Source of the DNA: Ectobius pallidus
Lineage: Eukaryota; Arthropoda; Insecta; Blattodea; Ectobiidae
Length of the DNA: 64,000 nt
Direction of reading: 5' to 3'
NCBI GenBank assembly: GCA_964059195.1
Contig: CAXKWD010000007.1
Location: 56,023,620 to 56,087,619 of the forward strand
Shown piece by piece: positions 21,597 to 33,492 of the stretch. Under the pieces are notes generated by a model. That model was not told the origin of the DNA. It saw only the letters and a list, made by a program, of their open reading frames with translations, and searched no databases. Every line of letters begins with the position of its first letter. The stretch's first letter is position 1. A program made the translations under genes and the position numbers.

Positions 21597-24500
21597 ATGA
21601 CTACTTTGGAGCAAACCCTTGCGGCTTTCAGAGCGAAGCGTACTCCAGTAAAAGCAAGAATTGCACGTATTTGCAACCTCATACCTCAACTACTTGTAAA
21701 TGATGAAGCGACCTATAATGATCTCTTAGATAGGAAAGCTAACCTAACATAACTCGTTGCTAGATTTGAAGATGTTCAGACTAACATAGAAGAGTTAGAT
21801 TTTTCAGACGTAGAACAGGCATATAGAGAGGAAGTAGAAGATTCTATTCTTAAAGCCACTTCATACATAAATAAACTAGAAGCTAGTTATCTTAAATCTA
21901 AGGCTGATGCGGAAGCCGAGTTTAAGGAAAGACAAGCCCGTATCAAGGCAGAAGCTGCAGAAAGACAAGCCCGTATCGAGGTAGAAGCTGCAGAAATTGC
22001 AGCACAAAAAGCCATACAGCAAAAAATCAATCACATCAACAGGCTAAATCGCCAGGTCATGTCCTATGCTTAATCTATTCATGAGTTTGAAATTCAAAAT
22101 GAAGCAAATTTTCATGAAGCAATCAGTATGAGAACCATGTTTCTCCATTTATTTGATGCATATGAAGACTCAGCGTTGCAAGTCACCCCTGATGATTTTC
22201 AAGATATAGATGTTCAAAGACGAGAGATTGAAATAGCTTATCATCGAGCATTAGGTTTTCTTGATTCCTTGATTTCACAAAATAAGTAAAAATATCAGCC
22301 AGAAAAATCATTTTCAAGGCACTCTTCGAGCAAAGGTTCCCATCATGCAGAACCTCAAACAATTTTTCCTAAACTTCCAGAAATAAAACTGCCCCAATTT
22401 GATGGTAATCCAATCGCTTGGGTAGAATTTAGGGATACTTTCACATCACTCATTCTAAGTAATAAACATATTACTAATATTGATAAGTTTCAATATTTGA
22501 AATCATGCCTCACCACAGAAACACTCTGTATAATTCACAATATTCCAGTGTCAGATGCCACATTTGAAGTTGCCTGGAAAACACTCACGGAACGTTTTGA
22601 CAACGATCGATTGATCATGAATACACATTTGGATCATTTGTTTACTGCGCCTACTCTTGAACGGGACTCAGCAAATTCCCTCCAAAAATTTCTTGACCAT
22701 TTTGTAAGTACGATGCACGCTCTCCAGTCCTTAAAGACTGACGTCAACCTAACAGACTTAATTGTCTCCAAGCTAATCTTAGATAGATTACCTCCAGCCT
22801 TCATTAAAGAATGGGAAAGTTCTATTAAACCTAATCAATTACCCACATTAAGTGAACTATTTGGTTTCCTAGAGTCGAAAGTGAGAGTCCTTCAGATGAC
22901 AAGTTTAGCGATAGGATCTCAAGCTAAATCTAATTCTACAAACAACTCTAATTCTACACACAATCGCCCCCCTCAAAAACCTGCTACTAATAATAATGTT
23001 GTTTCAAACAACAGCAATCAAAATAATCACAACTCCAGAACGTATAATTCACGTCCTCTTTGTATTTGCTTCAGGCAAAATTTTATCCATGAATTGTATC
23101 AATGTGACAATTTCAAAATGATGTCCCATGAGCAAAGAATGCGATTCGTCAATACTCATAAAGCATGTCAAGTATGCCTTCAAACTAAAGGTCACAGTAG
23201 TGTATGTGGCGTATTCAAATGCCGCATTTGTGGTGAAAGACATAGTACAATGCTTCACAATCCTAATCAGCGGTCAAACGCACAACCAAATAATGTAACA
23301 CGCATGCTGCACCTTCCTTCAATACCAGACCCCCCAAAATGTCTGCATCCCACTGCATTAATCGTTGTGGAAGACATAAATGGTCAACCTGTAGAAGCAA
23401 CAGCCCTGTTAGACACTGGTTCTAGTTGCAACTTAATAACTAATCGCTTATTCAACAAATTAAAGTTGAAAGCTTTACCCAAAAGAGTGCCACTTCAAGG
23501 CATCTTAGAGTCTCAAGCCCATATGCACAAGACTACAAACATTAAAATCAAGTCAAGAACTACGCTATGGAATTATGATACACAGGCTATTGTAATTCCA
23601 GAAATTTCTGCCAGCCAACTGCCAGATAATTATATTGATACTAGGAGTTGGCAAATTCCAGCCAATCTCCCCCTAGCTAACCCAAATTTCAACACACCAG
23701 TGTGTTGACTTACTCTTAGGAGTAGAAGTTTATTCACAAATAATGCAGGATGGTATAATCAGTGCTCCTGATCATCCCACAATTCAGAATTCTCAGTTAG
23801 GATGGACCTTTTATGGAAAGTTACCATCACTTAACGCTTCTATGCAAATGCATTTAACCTCAAGTCGTCAAGATGACAATTTCCATCAAGCTAGCAATGA
23901 CAACGTTAGACGACTTGTCAATTCTTCTTCTCCAAGGCGATTCAAAGGAAATCGCAGAAATCAAACTGTTAATGCCAATGCCAATAATGACAAACAATAT
24001 TCTGCATTTTTAAATGTTGATCAATCAATAAACAATCAACTGTCTAAGTTTTGGGAACTCGAAAGTGTAGCCAATAGTACACCTTTCCCTCAAGACACAC
24101 ACTGTGAAACATACTTCACAGAAACTACCACAAGAGATCATGACGGAAGATATGTCGTCAAGCTTCCTTTCAATGCCCCACCAGAATCAATAGGCAGCAC
24201 CAAGCAGCAAGCCTATCAAAGATTCAACTCACTCGAAAAACGTTTGGCAAATGATGCTGAACTTTGCCAGCAATATGGTGATTTCATGACTGAGTATCAG
24301 ACCCTAGGCCACATGGAGCCTGCGGAATCTGAACAGCCTGAAACCTTTGATTACATAATCCCTCATCACCCGGTGATGAAACCGTCAAGTAGTACTACTA
24401 AACTAAGAGTAGTATTTGATGCTTCTGCTAAATCAACGAATAAAAAGTCATTAAATGACATACTTTATGTAGGCCCTACAGTCCAACCAGATCTATTTTC

Positions 24501-27345
24501 GATACTATTACGATTCAGACTGAATCCTATTGCTTTTACTTCTGACATCGCTAAGATGTACAGACAAGTACTCATATCTCCTGAACAACAGCATTTCCAA
24601 CAAATACTTTGGAGGGAACAACCTTCAGAGCCCATCAAGATCTTCAATCTTAAGACTGTGACTTATGGCACAGCACCAGCCGCATTTCTAGCAACTCGAG
24701 CCCTTAAACAACTTACCATTGACGAGGGTAAAAATTTTCCACTAGCTTCACATCTAATAAATAATTCCACGTATGTCGACGACATAGTAGCAACCGCCTC
24801 TAATATTGAAGAAGCCCAGCAAATGGTTTCTGAATTAAACACTTTGCTTCCCATGGGTGGATTCCAACCTAGAAAGTGGAGTTCAAATCTGCCACAACTT
24901 CTAGAAAACATACCAGTCGAGTCAAGAGAAACTCTTGATAATCGCACATTTGGTGACTCAGATGCCAGCTCTATTAAAGCACTAGGCTTAATATGGCAAC
25001 CATCAAATGATTTATTGCGAGTAGAAACATCCATAGATTCTTCTAAACCTTTTGTTAAGTGTACAAGAAGAACACTACTTTCTTGTATTGCGTCAATATT
25101 TGACCCCTTAGGCCTCATCTCTCCCATAGTTGCACATTGCAAAATCATATTTCAATCCTTATGGAAGGAAACTACCTCCTGGGATCAACTTATACCTGAA
25201 TCGATCGCCAAAAAATGGCTGACGGTTCACAACCAACTACATTCGATTTCGCAAATTGCTATTCCTCGGTTTGCATTAATTCCGAACGCCATTTCAACAG
25301 ATTTGCATGGATTTTGCGACGCTAGCGAGCAAGCTTATGGCGCTTGGATCTATTTATGCTCTACTAATCAAGAGGGCGAAACTCAAGTATCCTTACTATG
25401 TGCAAGGTCTAAAATTGCACCTATCAAAGCGGTTACAATTCCCAGATTAGAATTATTAGCTGCCCATTTATTATCCAAACTCACACACAATGTTTTGCCT
25501 ACACTACAGCTCGACATTTATTCAGTCAATTTGTGGAGTGATTCCAATATAGTTTTGAGTTGGTTTAGTCGCTCTCCAACCACACTCAAGACATTTGTTG
25601 CAAATAGAGTTGCGGATATACAAGAGTATACTGCAGACTTTATTTGGCGGCATGTATCATCAAGTGATAATCCCGCTGATTTGATATCTCGAGGTTCGAC
25701 ACCCGAGGATTTAATTCATAACGATTTGTGATGGATTGGCCCAGAATGGCTGTCCAAGGACACCTCATACTGGCCAACCAATAACACACAAGCTATCTCA
25801 GAACCACTGCCAGAAGTCAAGGTAGTAGATCATATCACTACTGTTGATATTACATTTCAATCTTGGTTTTCCAAGTTTTCTTACTTAAAATCTCTCCGCA
25901 TTATAGGTTATGTATTAAGATTTATACATAATGCAAAACCTAATAACCAACGCCTTAGTGGATCTTTATCTCCTGATGAGATAACAAGTTCAATGCACTG
26001 CTGTGTAAAAAATGTCCAGCGTCAGGCATACGCTGAAGAAATAGGACTATTGTCAGCGGGAAAGGAAATTCCAACCTCCAGTAAAATTCTTAATTTATGC
26101 CCATTCTTGGATTCTGACAACATCCTACGTGTTGGCGGACGATTAGAAAGATCTAATCTTCCGTTTGAATCAAAACATCAAATGCTATTGCCATGTGATC
26201 ATGATTTCACAAAGCATTTAATTCACTATACACATTTTCAACTGCATCACGCAGGACCACAACTTATTATTGCTCATCTCAGAGAAAGATTCTGGATTCC
26301 TTCAATCAGAAGAATAATAAGATCTGTAATAGGAAAATGTAACACATGTTTCCGCTTTAAAGCACAGCCTTTTCAACAAAAAATGGCTGACTTGCCTGCC
26401 GCCAGAATAACTCCAATACCACCATTTACAAATGTTAGTTTTGATTATGCTGGCCCATTTACAATAAAGTATGGTGGTCCAAGATCTAAAATTACTACCA
26501 AGTCATATATTGCTCTCTTCGTGTGCATGTCCACAAAGGCAATACACTTAGAGTTAGTAACCACACTCACTTCTAAAGCATTTCTAGCTGCTCTGTCTAG
26601 ATTTACAAGCCGCAGAAGCATTCCCCATTCGATTACATCCGACAACGGAACAACTTTCGTTGGAGCTTGTAATGATTTGAAACAGTTGACTGACTTATTG
26701 TCATCTTCTGAATTTCAAAATACTGTTAAAGATGCTACCTCACATCTCAGCCTTAACTGGCATTTCTTACCGCCTTATTCTCCTCATATGGGTGGACTGT
26801 ATGAAGCTGCAGTGCGCTCAGTCAAACATCACCTGAAGCGAATGGCTTCAGATCTCACTCTCACCTACGAAGAGCTATCGACTTTGTTGATCCAAATCGA
26901 AGCTATCCTTAATTCACGACCATTGCTCTCACTTCATGAAGAGATTGATGACTTCCAATATTTGTCTCCAGGACATTTTCTTGTGGGCAAACCACTTATT
27001 TCATTGCCATCTCCAGACTTGTCTGGAAGTTACACATTACGCTCTCAGTGGAAAACACTGCATAATTTTACTGTTGATTTGTGGAAGAAATGGTCTTCTG
27101 ACTATCTTCACACACTCCAAAGGCGTTCCAAATGGAGCTCTAAATCTCACAATGTATCCATTGGTACACCAGTACTTCTCATTGAAGATAATGTGCCACC
27201 CTTTAAATGGATTTTAGGCATAGTTGATCAAATTCATCCTGGATCTGACGGTCTCGTAAGAGTAGCTACTGTCAGAACTTCTTCAGGTCAATATAAAAGA
27301 CCAATAGTGAAACTCGCCCCTCTTCCCATAAATGGAGAAGATTAA
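21597..27345 (+). pseudogene. BEL-1 gag-pol polyprotein, five lesions
   Basis: Start ATG at 21597. Order: a Glu/Lys/Ala-rich coiled-coil gag start; a DUF1759-type region (22380-22930, LPQFDGNPIAWVEFRDTF); Cys-rich zinc knuckles (23060-23260); a pepsin-like protease with LLDTGSS (about 23405); reverse transcriptase (24370-24900) with ADIAKMYRQV and YVDD at 24772-24783; RNase H (FCDASEQAYGAW near 25315, LWSDSN near 25530); integrase with the H2C2 zinc finger (26220-26370), TSDNGTTF (about 26640) and GGLYEAAVRS; and a DUF5641-type C-terminus. In the gag frame there are TAA stops at 21750, 22071 and 22287. A frameshift lies near 23700 between protease and RT, and a TGA at 25729 sits between RNase H and integrase. 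The order matches BEL/Pao and differs from copia. Confidence 0.92.
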
Positions 27346-27479
27346 TTATACTTAATAAATTATATATAACCTAATGTTTTTTTCTTTTTTTTTTGTAGAA
27401 ACTTCAAATAATTATAGTTTTGTTCCATTATACATTCTCTTTGTTTGAATAATTATTTGAATAATTATTGCGGGCAATA

Positions 27480-27814
27480 TGTATAATTACACAAAACTTG
27501 GAAGTAAAACTATGATTTTCGTAGCCAAAACATAGGCTTAAATTACGACATTACACTAAAATCATTTTATTGTAGATCTTTTCACATTCATGTTCAGATT
27601 TAATATTTGACCCGTAGATTGCGATTCTGAACTTAGTTTTGCATAATCTATTATAATAAATATTATTTGAACTAATTAAGATAGTTTGTAAGCAAACCTA
27701 ACCCCACTTTCAAACGTGCAATATTAACATTTGATATCTATGTTCCACGGACTTTAGAATAATGATAAAGTGTCTGGCATCATACTCACAGCTTTACATA
27801 TTTAATATTGTTCC
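27480..27814 (+). repeat. BEL-1 3' LTR, first part
   Basis: First 335 bp of the 3' LTR, starting TGTATAATTACAC. It is interrupted after GTTCC by BEL-2 and resumes at 33493. Confidence 0.92.
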
Positions 27815-27996
27815 TGTTATGGATACAAATAGAGCTATAATTACAGCGACGCTCAGAATGCCATTGAAAGAACGACGAGCTATTTATTGCAGGAACAACA
27901 ACAAGACTACACAAAAAACATGGCCGCTACAAAAAAATCACTCAAAAGTCAGGTTGCCAACATAACAACACTTGAGTTCCCATCAAATCTATAACA
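27815..27996 (-). repeat. BEL-2 3' LTR
   Basis: 182 bp. On the element strand it follows a short purine run (GGTGGGAG, 27998-28007 reversed) that would serve as polypurine tract. It appears identical to 33306-33487. Confidence 0.93.
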
Positions 27997-28052
27997 TACT
28001 CCCACCTTGCAATTTACAGGGACTAAAATTGCAACTTTCCTTTCAATTTACA

Positions 28053-31000
28053 TCACAAATCTAGTCTTTTTGGCACTTTTATGTTTCTTCCCGTCCTGGT
28101 GGTGGTAGTAGACCTTGGACTTTCACTTGCTTTACTGATCCCTGGCTCTGCTGGCGGCTTCTTGGACTGCTGTCTAACCGCTGGCTGCAACTGTAGGGTT
28201 TCTTCCGAGTTGGGAGTTACCTCCAAAGGATACAGACGTTGTACAGGTCTTACCTTCTCCCCTCCAGCAGTCTTCACCTTGGCTACTCTGATGTAACCGT
28301 CCACTCCCGGATAGACTTCTATGACGACACCGAGCGGCCAGTCGATTCTTTTTGGAGTATTTGCCTCCACCAGCACCACATCTCCAACCTTTAAAAGGCC
28401 TTGTTTCCTGTGTCCTCTGTGCACCAGAAGAGCCAAATATTCATTGCGAAACCTTTGTCGCAGGTTAACTCTCAAAGATTGTAGGTATCTTTGTCTTTTG
28501 TTTAGGTTTCTACCATCGACAACGTCTAAGTCTGGGGTCTCGCTATGCGGAATACCTTGCAGGAAACAAGCTGGTGTCAGAGGCTTTAAGTTCTCTGACT
28601 CATCTTCCGTGTAAGTGAGAGGTCTGGAGTTGATTGTGGCTTCGCAGTCGCACAACACAGTTTCCAATTCTTCATAGGCGAGTGTTGCACGTCCCAAGTT
28701 CCTTCTCAGAAGCTCTTTCAGCGTTCTCACAAGCCGCTCCCACCATCCTCCCCACCATGCAGCGGTAGGCGGATTGAAGTTCCACTTAATTTCTTGTACA
28801 GAGGAGAACGACATTATCTGTTTCCAATCTATCTCTTTTAAAGCGTTACTTGTGCCAGTAAAATTGGTCCCATTGTCAGTATAGATGGTTTCAATTCTTC
28901 CTCTGCGGGCGATGAATCTCCTTAGAGTCATGATAAAGGAGTCAGTGCTTAGGGATTTCGTGAGCTCCAGATGAACGGCCCTGTATACAGCACAGGTAAA
29001 GAGCACCACCCATGCCTTATCCCCAGAAGTCAGGTAAAGCGGACCAGCTAAGTCTATACCTGTAACCTGAAAGGCTGCAGCGTACTTGATTCGGTCTCTG
29101 GGCAATGGTGCGAAAGGGGGTTCAACTGGTTTTCCCTTGAACCTTCGGCAGACGACACACTGTGAGATTACTTTTCTGGCTAGCCGTCTTATGCCTGTTA
29201 TCCAATATTTCTCTCGCAGATTCGACAACAGTGTTTGCAGTCTAGCATGCTGCAAATGACAATGTTTTTGCCAAACCAATCTATACGTTATCACATGGCT
29301 ACCAGGCAATAGAACTGGGCATTTGAAATCATCGTGTTCATCTCCTAAAATCAGTCTTGTCCTAACTCTTACCAGTCCTTCTTCATCCCGGAAGGTCTGC
29401 ATTTCCTTCATTACCTTCATTTCCTTTTGTCCAAAACTTTCTAGTTGAACACATTTTAGTAGCTTCTTCTCTGCATTCTTTGTTTCTTCACAAGACAGTT
29501 CTCCACTTGCCTCTTTCTTGTGACAGTTCTGCAAAAATCTCACTATCCACCCAATCATTCTCACAATTTTGGAGTATTTTGAAAAATGAGTGAGCAACCT
29601 TGTGAAATTCAATGCGTCACAAGCTGTATATGAGACGACTGTTTTTCTTTTTTCAGCATTTACCTCTTCCTCAGGAGGAGGAGCTTCGGAGACGGGCCAA
29701 TTACTTGTCTCGAGCCGCAACCACTGTGGCCCCTCCCACCACTGACCATCTCGTAGGACCTTTGCATTGCAACCCCTCGAAGGAACATCTGCGGGGTTCA
29801 AAGAGCCAGGCACATGATGCCAGTCATCAGGGTTGCTGCGCTGTCTAATCTCTCTGACACGATTGCCTACGAAGGTGTTCCATTCTTCCTTTCTCTTGAT
29901 CCAGGCTAGTACCACTGTCGAATCACTCCAGTAGTAGGTTTTGCAATCTGACAGACCCAATGCATCCTTGGCATGACAACTTAGCCGAGCAGCGACGAGT
30001 GCTGCTAACAGCTCTAGTCTGGGAATGGTCATCTGCTTCAATGGAGCAACTCGTGTCTTGCATTGCACAAGACGCACTGAGATTTCACCTTCAAACTCGC
30101 CTCTTAGGAAGACACAGGCTGCAAATGACATTTTACTCGCATCACTAAATACATGCAGAGTCTTGTTACATTCATCAAAAGGTCCTACTATAAGTCTTCT
30201 AGGTATCTTACAGTGGTGTAGATGATGCAGATGCTTTATCCAAGCTAGAAATTGTTGGGTTACTTCACTAGGCAATTCTACATCCCAACCGCACTTTAGT
30301 CTCCACGTTTGCTGTAGGATTAGTCTTGGAATTAGAGCAGTCGGGCAGGTGTATCCCACAGGGTCAAATATTCTTTGTGCCACCGACAGTAGAACTCTCT
30401 TTGTAATAGGCGCGTCTGGCAAAATTAGTCCACTGATATCACAAAACAATATATCGTTCTCTGTATCCCAGGATATGCCCAAAACTGGTACAACACTTCC
30501 GTTCCCCTCAGAAGGCTTCACTTGACTGGGAGCAGCTACCCAGCCCCTAAGTTCGAACTTCCCAGATGCCATCAGTTCAGTGGATTCTTGAATAAATGTC
30601 TTCACCTGTTCTTCAGATTGGAGACTAGTGACACAGTTATCGACATAAAATGTTTCTTTCAGATACTCCGCCGTCTCTCTCATTCTTTCTGGAGCATTGT
30701 TTAAGTGATGGATTATGGTAGCCCCCAACAGAAACGGGCTGGACGACACACCAAACACCACACGACGATGTCTGAAAGTGACTATTTCTCTTGCATTCAC
30801 ATCACTCCACCACAAGAACTTCAGGAAATTTCTATCCTTTTCCGCTAAGCTTATCTGCAAAAAGGCCTTGGCAATATCCGCGGTTACACCTATGGCATGT
30901 TTCCTAAATCGCATCAATAGCTTCGGAATTAGCTCGATTAAGTTTGGGCCTGTTTCGAGGCAATTATTAAGTGAATTTCCCTTTTTGTCCTTGGCTGAGG

Positions 31001-33275
31001 CATCAAACACAGGGCGGAGCTTTGTCGTCTGACTGGAAGGCTTGGCAACTGCACGATGTGGTAAATAATGCCCTCCACTTTCATTTTCAGCAACCCCTTC
31101 TATAATGCCAGATTGCAACCACTCTTGAAATACAGCATGGTACTCTTCCAAATGCCCATTGGCCCGAAGACGGTTTGTTGTGCTTTCAAGTCTTTTCTCT
31201 GCTACCGTTTTATTAGTCTGGAGTTCTGGATGTCCCTCTTTCCATGGCAAACACACTTCATACCTCTTCTCCTCATTAATTTTTACAGTTTGATTAAACA
31301 ATTGAAGAGCTTCTGCGTCTAAATCCTTTGCTGCCTTCCTTGCCTCTGGTTCTTCGATCCCTATGACCTCCAATTTCCACAAGTCTGAGAGATCCAAATT
31401 ACATGTGTACACCATTTGGGTCAGTAGGTTGTTCGAGATATTTCCTGGCCCTTGGATCGTCCAACCTAACCTAGTTTCAATAGCCACCAAATTATCATCC
31501 AGGTGAACAATTGAACCGGTTAACATAGAGCCTGAAATATCAGCTCCTATCAGCAATCCTATGTCTGGTGGGTTCTTCCCTGTGTCCGAAAGAGTAATGT
31601 TCTTTGCTTTGAGTTTGGGGAACAGATCATCACCCTCAATTCTTGGCACATATCCACAGATTTTCTCTTCACCCAACACACTTATAGATCCCTGAAATTT
31701 GCCATTCAAACTTCTGATTATTATGTCATAGACATTGTGATGTTTGTGACGGGTTTCAACTCCCCCAAAAAGACTGTGGCTTAACATTTCCCTACCAGAT
31801 GGTTTTATGCCCATTTCTTCCACAAAGTGTTTACAAATGTAAGACCTTTGTGCTCCACTGTCGAGCAGCGCACGTACCACTTTTGTTTTCCCATTGTGCA
31901 CCACCTTGACAATCACCGTTTGTAGCAGAGTAGGTCCAGATTTTTGTGACAACAAGGCTTGGGATTCACTGCTCTTTTCTGCAACAGATGCACAGCTCTT
32001 ACTTGTAGACTGCATAGACAGTTCCGGACACATAATAGTTAAATGTCGTTTATAACACACAATGCATTTAACATTGCTTTTGCATCTCTTAGCCCCGTGG
32101 CCCGTTTTCAAGCATACGTAACAACTGCCCCTCTTCTTAAGCAAAGCCCTCTTCTCATCTAATGACATTGCCCGAGCCTTAAAACACTCCGAGGCAGTGT
32201 GTGAAGTTTTCTCGCACCAAACACATTTACTGTCATGCTGTTTGGTTTCTCCCGCAAAAATGCATGCTGCAGTAGGTACCTTGCTAACCTTGACACCATC
32301 TGATCCACTGCCATGCACGCATTTATTGCCAGAAATACCAGAGCGAGCTAACTGAAGGCGCTCCTCACTCTCAACTTCAAGTTTCAAGAATTGAAGCAAC
32401 TTGATCAAACAAGCACTCGAATCAGTAACTTCAGCCCTGTTGGTGCTTCGTGCTCTCTCCCAAACTCGCATAATGTCCACGGGTAGCGCTGACTCCACCA
32501 ATGGATACAACATAGCTGCATATTTCTCTGTTGTTACACCCAGTGTTTCTAATGCTCTGAGTTGCGTTTCCAGCTTGTCATACAGGGATCCTAAAGTCAT
32601 AGCTTCCTGGTCTGCAGCCCGGGTCACCACTAAACCAAGCAGTTCTCGGACGTAAATTTCTATTAGCAATTCATCTCTAGCAAATCTTGACTTCAACTGT
32701 TCGATGGCCTTGCGGTAGTTAGGTCCTGAAGGGGGAAAACTCTCCACAAGATTCCTGGCATTTGACCCCGGCGCCGTGGCTTGAATCAAATACTGAAACT
32801 TGTCCTCATCATCAATTGTCTCGTCGTTATTTATTTTACGAAACTGACCCCAGAACCCTAACCAGTTTTTGATGTTATCATCAAACGCCTTCAATTCTAA
32901 TTTGGGTAGTCTCAGATTCCTCGTGAAGGAGGTAGAAGAGGCACCGGCTTCACTCCTAGCAGAAACAACGCTCACTGGTAACTCAAACAAACGCTCGTAC
33001 CTGCTCTTTGTTGCTAACCACTCCTCTCTATAACCTTCCGCTGCGTCGTAATCACTTTCACACGCCTCTTCGTCAAAGTCGTCCTCCTGGAACCACAAAT
33101 CCCGTAGGTTTTCCTCAATCTTAAAAAGACGAATTGCCTTGTCGTCGAACACGCCGAACGCAGTAATGACATCTTCTTTCACTAGGGGATCCGCTTCCAT
33201 TTTCTGTTTCAGTTCATTCAATGACCGGGTAAATAAGCGCCGCACTTGAACTCTCTCTCTCTTTAATTTATCCAT
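28053..33275 (-). CDS. BEL-2 gag-pol polyprotein (1740 aa)
   Basis: One uninterrupted frame from ATG at 33275, 12 bases downstream of the primer binding site. Rough residue positions: acidic/helical gag start 1-120; DUF1759-type region 123-265; three Cys/His knuckles 351-416 (CVWC, CYVC, CIVC); protease with LLDSGAQRSYI at 470-480; reverse transcriptase 735-930 with TADIAKAFLQI and the YVDN form of the active site at 877-880; RNase H 1040-1165 (FSDASK, YWSDST); H2C2 integrase zinc finger 1340-1378; integrase core with D1408, D1467 (TDNGTNF) and E1513 (GGWWERLV); DUF5641-type C-terminus 1610-1690. All active-site residues expected of the family are present. The product would form cytoplasmic particles, copy the RNA and insert it. 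No envelope gene is present. Confidence 0.95.
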   Translation of the reverse strand: MDKLKRERVQVRRLFTRSLNELKQKMEADPLVKEDVITAFGVFDDKAIRLFKIEENLRDLWFQEDDFDEEACESDYDAAEGYREEWLATKSRYERLFELPVSVVSARSEAGASSTSFTRNLRLPKLELKAFDDNIKNWLGFWGQFRKINNDETIDDEDKFQYLIQATAPGSNARNLVESFPPSGPNYRKAIEQLKSRFARDELLIEIYVRELLGLVVTRAADQEAMTLGSLYDKLETQLRALETLGVTTEKYAAMLYPLVESALPVDIMRVWERARSTNRAEVTDSSACLIKLLQFLKLEVESEERLQLARSGISGNKCVHGSGSDGVKVSKVPTAACIFAGETKQHDSKCVWCEKTSHTASECFKARAMSLDEKRALLKKRGSCYVCLKTGHGAKRCKSNVKCIVCYKRHLTIMCPELSMQSTSKSCASVAEKSSESQALLSQKSGPTLLQTVIVKVVHNGKTKVVRALLDSGAQRSYICKHFVEEMGIKPSGREMLSHSLFGGVETRHKHHNVYDIIIRSLNGKFQGSISVLGEEKICGYVPRIEGDDLFPKLKAKNITLSDTGKNPPDIGLLIGADISGSMLTGSIVHLDDNLVAIETRLGWTIQGPGNISNNLLTQMVYTCNLDLSDLWKLEVIGIEEPEARKAAKDLDAEALQLFNQTVKINEEKRYEVCLPWKEGHPELQTNKTVAEKRLESTTNRLRANGHLEEYHAVFQEWLQSGIIEGVAENESGGHYLPHRAVAKPSSQTTKLRPVFDASAKDKKGNSLNNCLETGPNLIELIPKLLMRFRKHAIGVTADIAKAFLQISLAEKDRNFLKFLWWSDVNAREIVTFRHRRVVFGVSSSPFLLGATIIHHLNNAPERMRETAEYLKETFYVDNCVTSLQSEEQVKTFIQESTELMASGKFELRGWVAAPSQVKPSEGNGSVVPVLGISWDTENDILFCDISGLILPDAPITKRVLLSVAQRIFDPVGYTCPTALIPRLILQQTWRLKCGWDVELPSEVTQQFLAWIKHLHHLHHCKIPRRLIVGPFDECNKTLHVFSDASKMSFAACVFLRGEFEGEISVRLVQCKTRVAPLKQMTIPRLELLAALVAARLSCHAKDALGLSDCKTYYWSDSTVVLAWIKRKEEWNTFVGNRVREIRQRSNPDDWHHVPGSLNPADVPSRGCNAKVLRDGQWWEGPQWLRLETSNWPVSEAPPPEEEVNAEKRKTVVSYTACDALNFTRLLTHFSKYSKIVRMIGWIVRFLQNCHKKEASGELSCEETKNAEKKLLKCVQLESFGQKEMKVMKEMQTFRDEEGLVRVRTRLILGDEHDDFKCPVLLPGSHVITYRLVWQKHCHLQHARLQTLLSNLREKYWITGIRRLARKVISQCVVCRRFKGKPVEPPFAPLPRDRIKYAAAFQVTGIDLAGPLYLTSGDKAWVVLFTCAVYRAVHLELTKSLSTDSFIMTLRRFIARRGRIETIYTDNGTNFTGTSNALKEIDWKQIMSFSSVQEIKWNFNPPTAAWWGGWWERLVRTLKELLRRNLGRATLAYEELETVLCDCEATINSRPLTYTEDESENLKPLTPACFLQGIPHSETPDLDVVDGRNLNKRQRYLQSLRVNLRQRFRNEYLALLVHRGHRKQGLLKVGDVVLVEANTPKRIDWPLGVVIEVYPGVDGYIRVAKVKTAGGEKVRPVQRLYPLEVTPNSEETLQLQPAVRQQSKKPPAEPGISKASESPRSTTTTRTGRNIKVPKRLDL

Positions 33276-33286
33276 TGTAGTATAAG

Positions 33287-33303
33287 TCCTGTCACGGTCG
33301 CCA
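33287..33303 (-). other. BEL-2 primer binding site, tRNA-Arg-like
   Basis: Two bases inside the 5' LTR, the element strand reads TGGCGACCGTGACAGGA. Its complement TCCTGTCACGGTCGCCA looks like the 3' end of a tRNA-Arg with CCA added; the exact tRNA is inferred. Confidence 0.7.
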
Positions 33304-33305
33304 GT

Positions 33306-33487
33306 TGTTATGGATACAAATAGAGCTATAATTACAGCGACGCTCAGAATGCCATTGAAAGAACGACGAGCTATTTATTGCAGGAACAACAACAAGACTA
33401 CACAAAAAACATGGCCGCTACAAAAAAATCACTCAAAAGTCAGGTTGCCAACATAACAACACTTGAGTTCCCATCAAATCTATAACA
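33306..33487 (-). repeat. BEL-2 5' LTR
   Basis: 182 bp, appears identical to the copy at 27815-27996. It would hold the promoter on the minus strand. Confidence 0.93.
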
Positions 33488-33492
33488 GTTCC

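Larger units (their letters stand above)
27815..33487 (-). mobile_element. BEL/Pao LTR retrotransposon BEL-2, apparently intact
   Basis: A 5673-bp element with 182-bp LTRs that begin TGTTATGG and end TATAACA on the plus strand, inserted in the BEL-1 3' LTR with a perfect 5-bp duplication GTTCC (27810-27814, 33488-33492). I found no difference between the two LTRs. Primer binding site, one full-length polyprotein gene and both LTRs are present, so this copy looks recently transposed and possibly competent. Confidence 0.95.
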
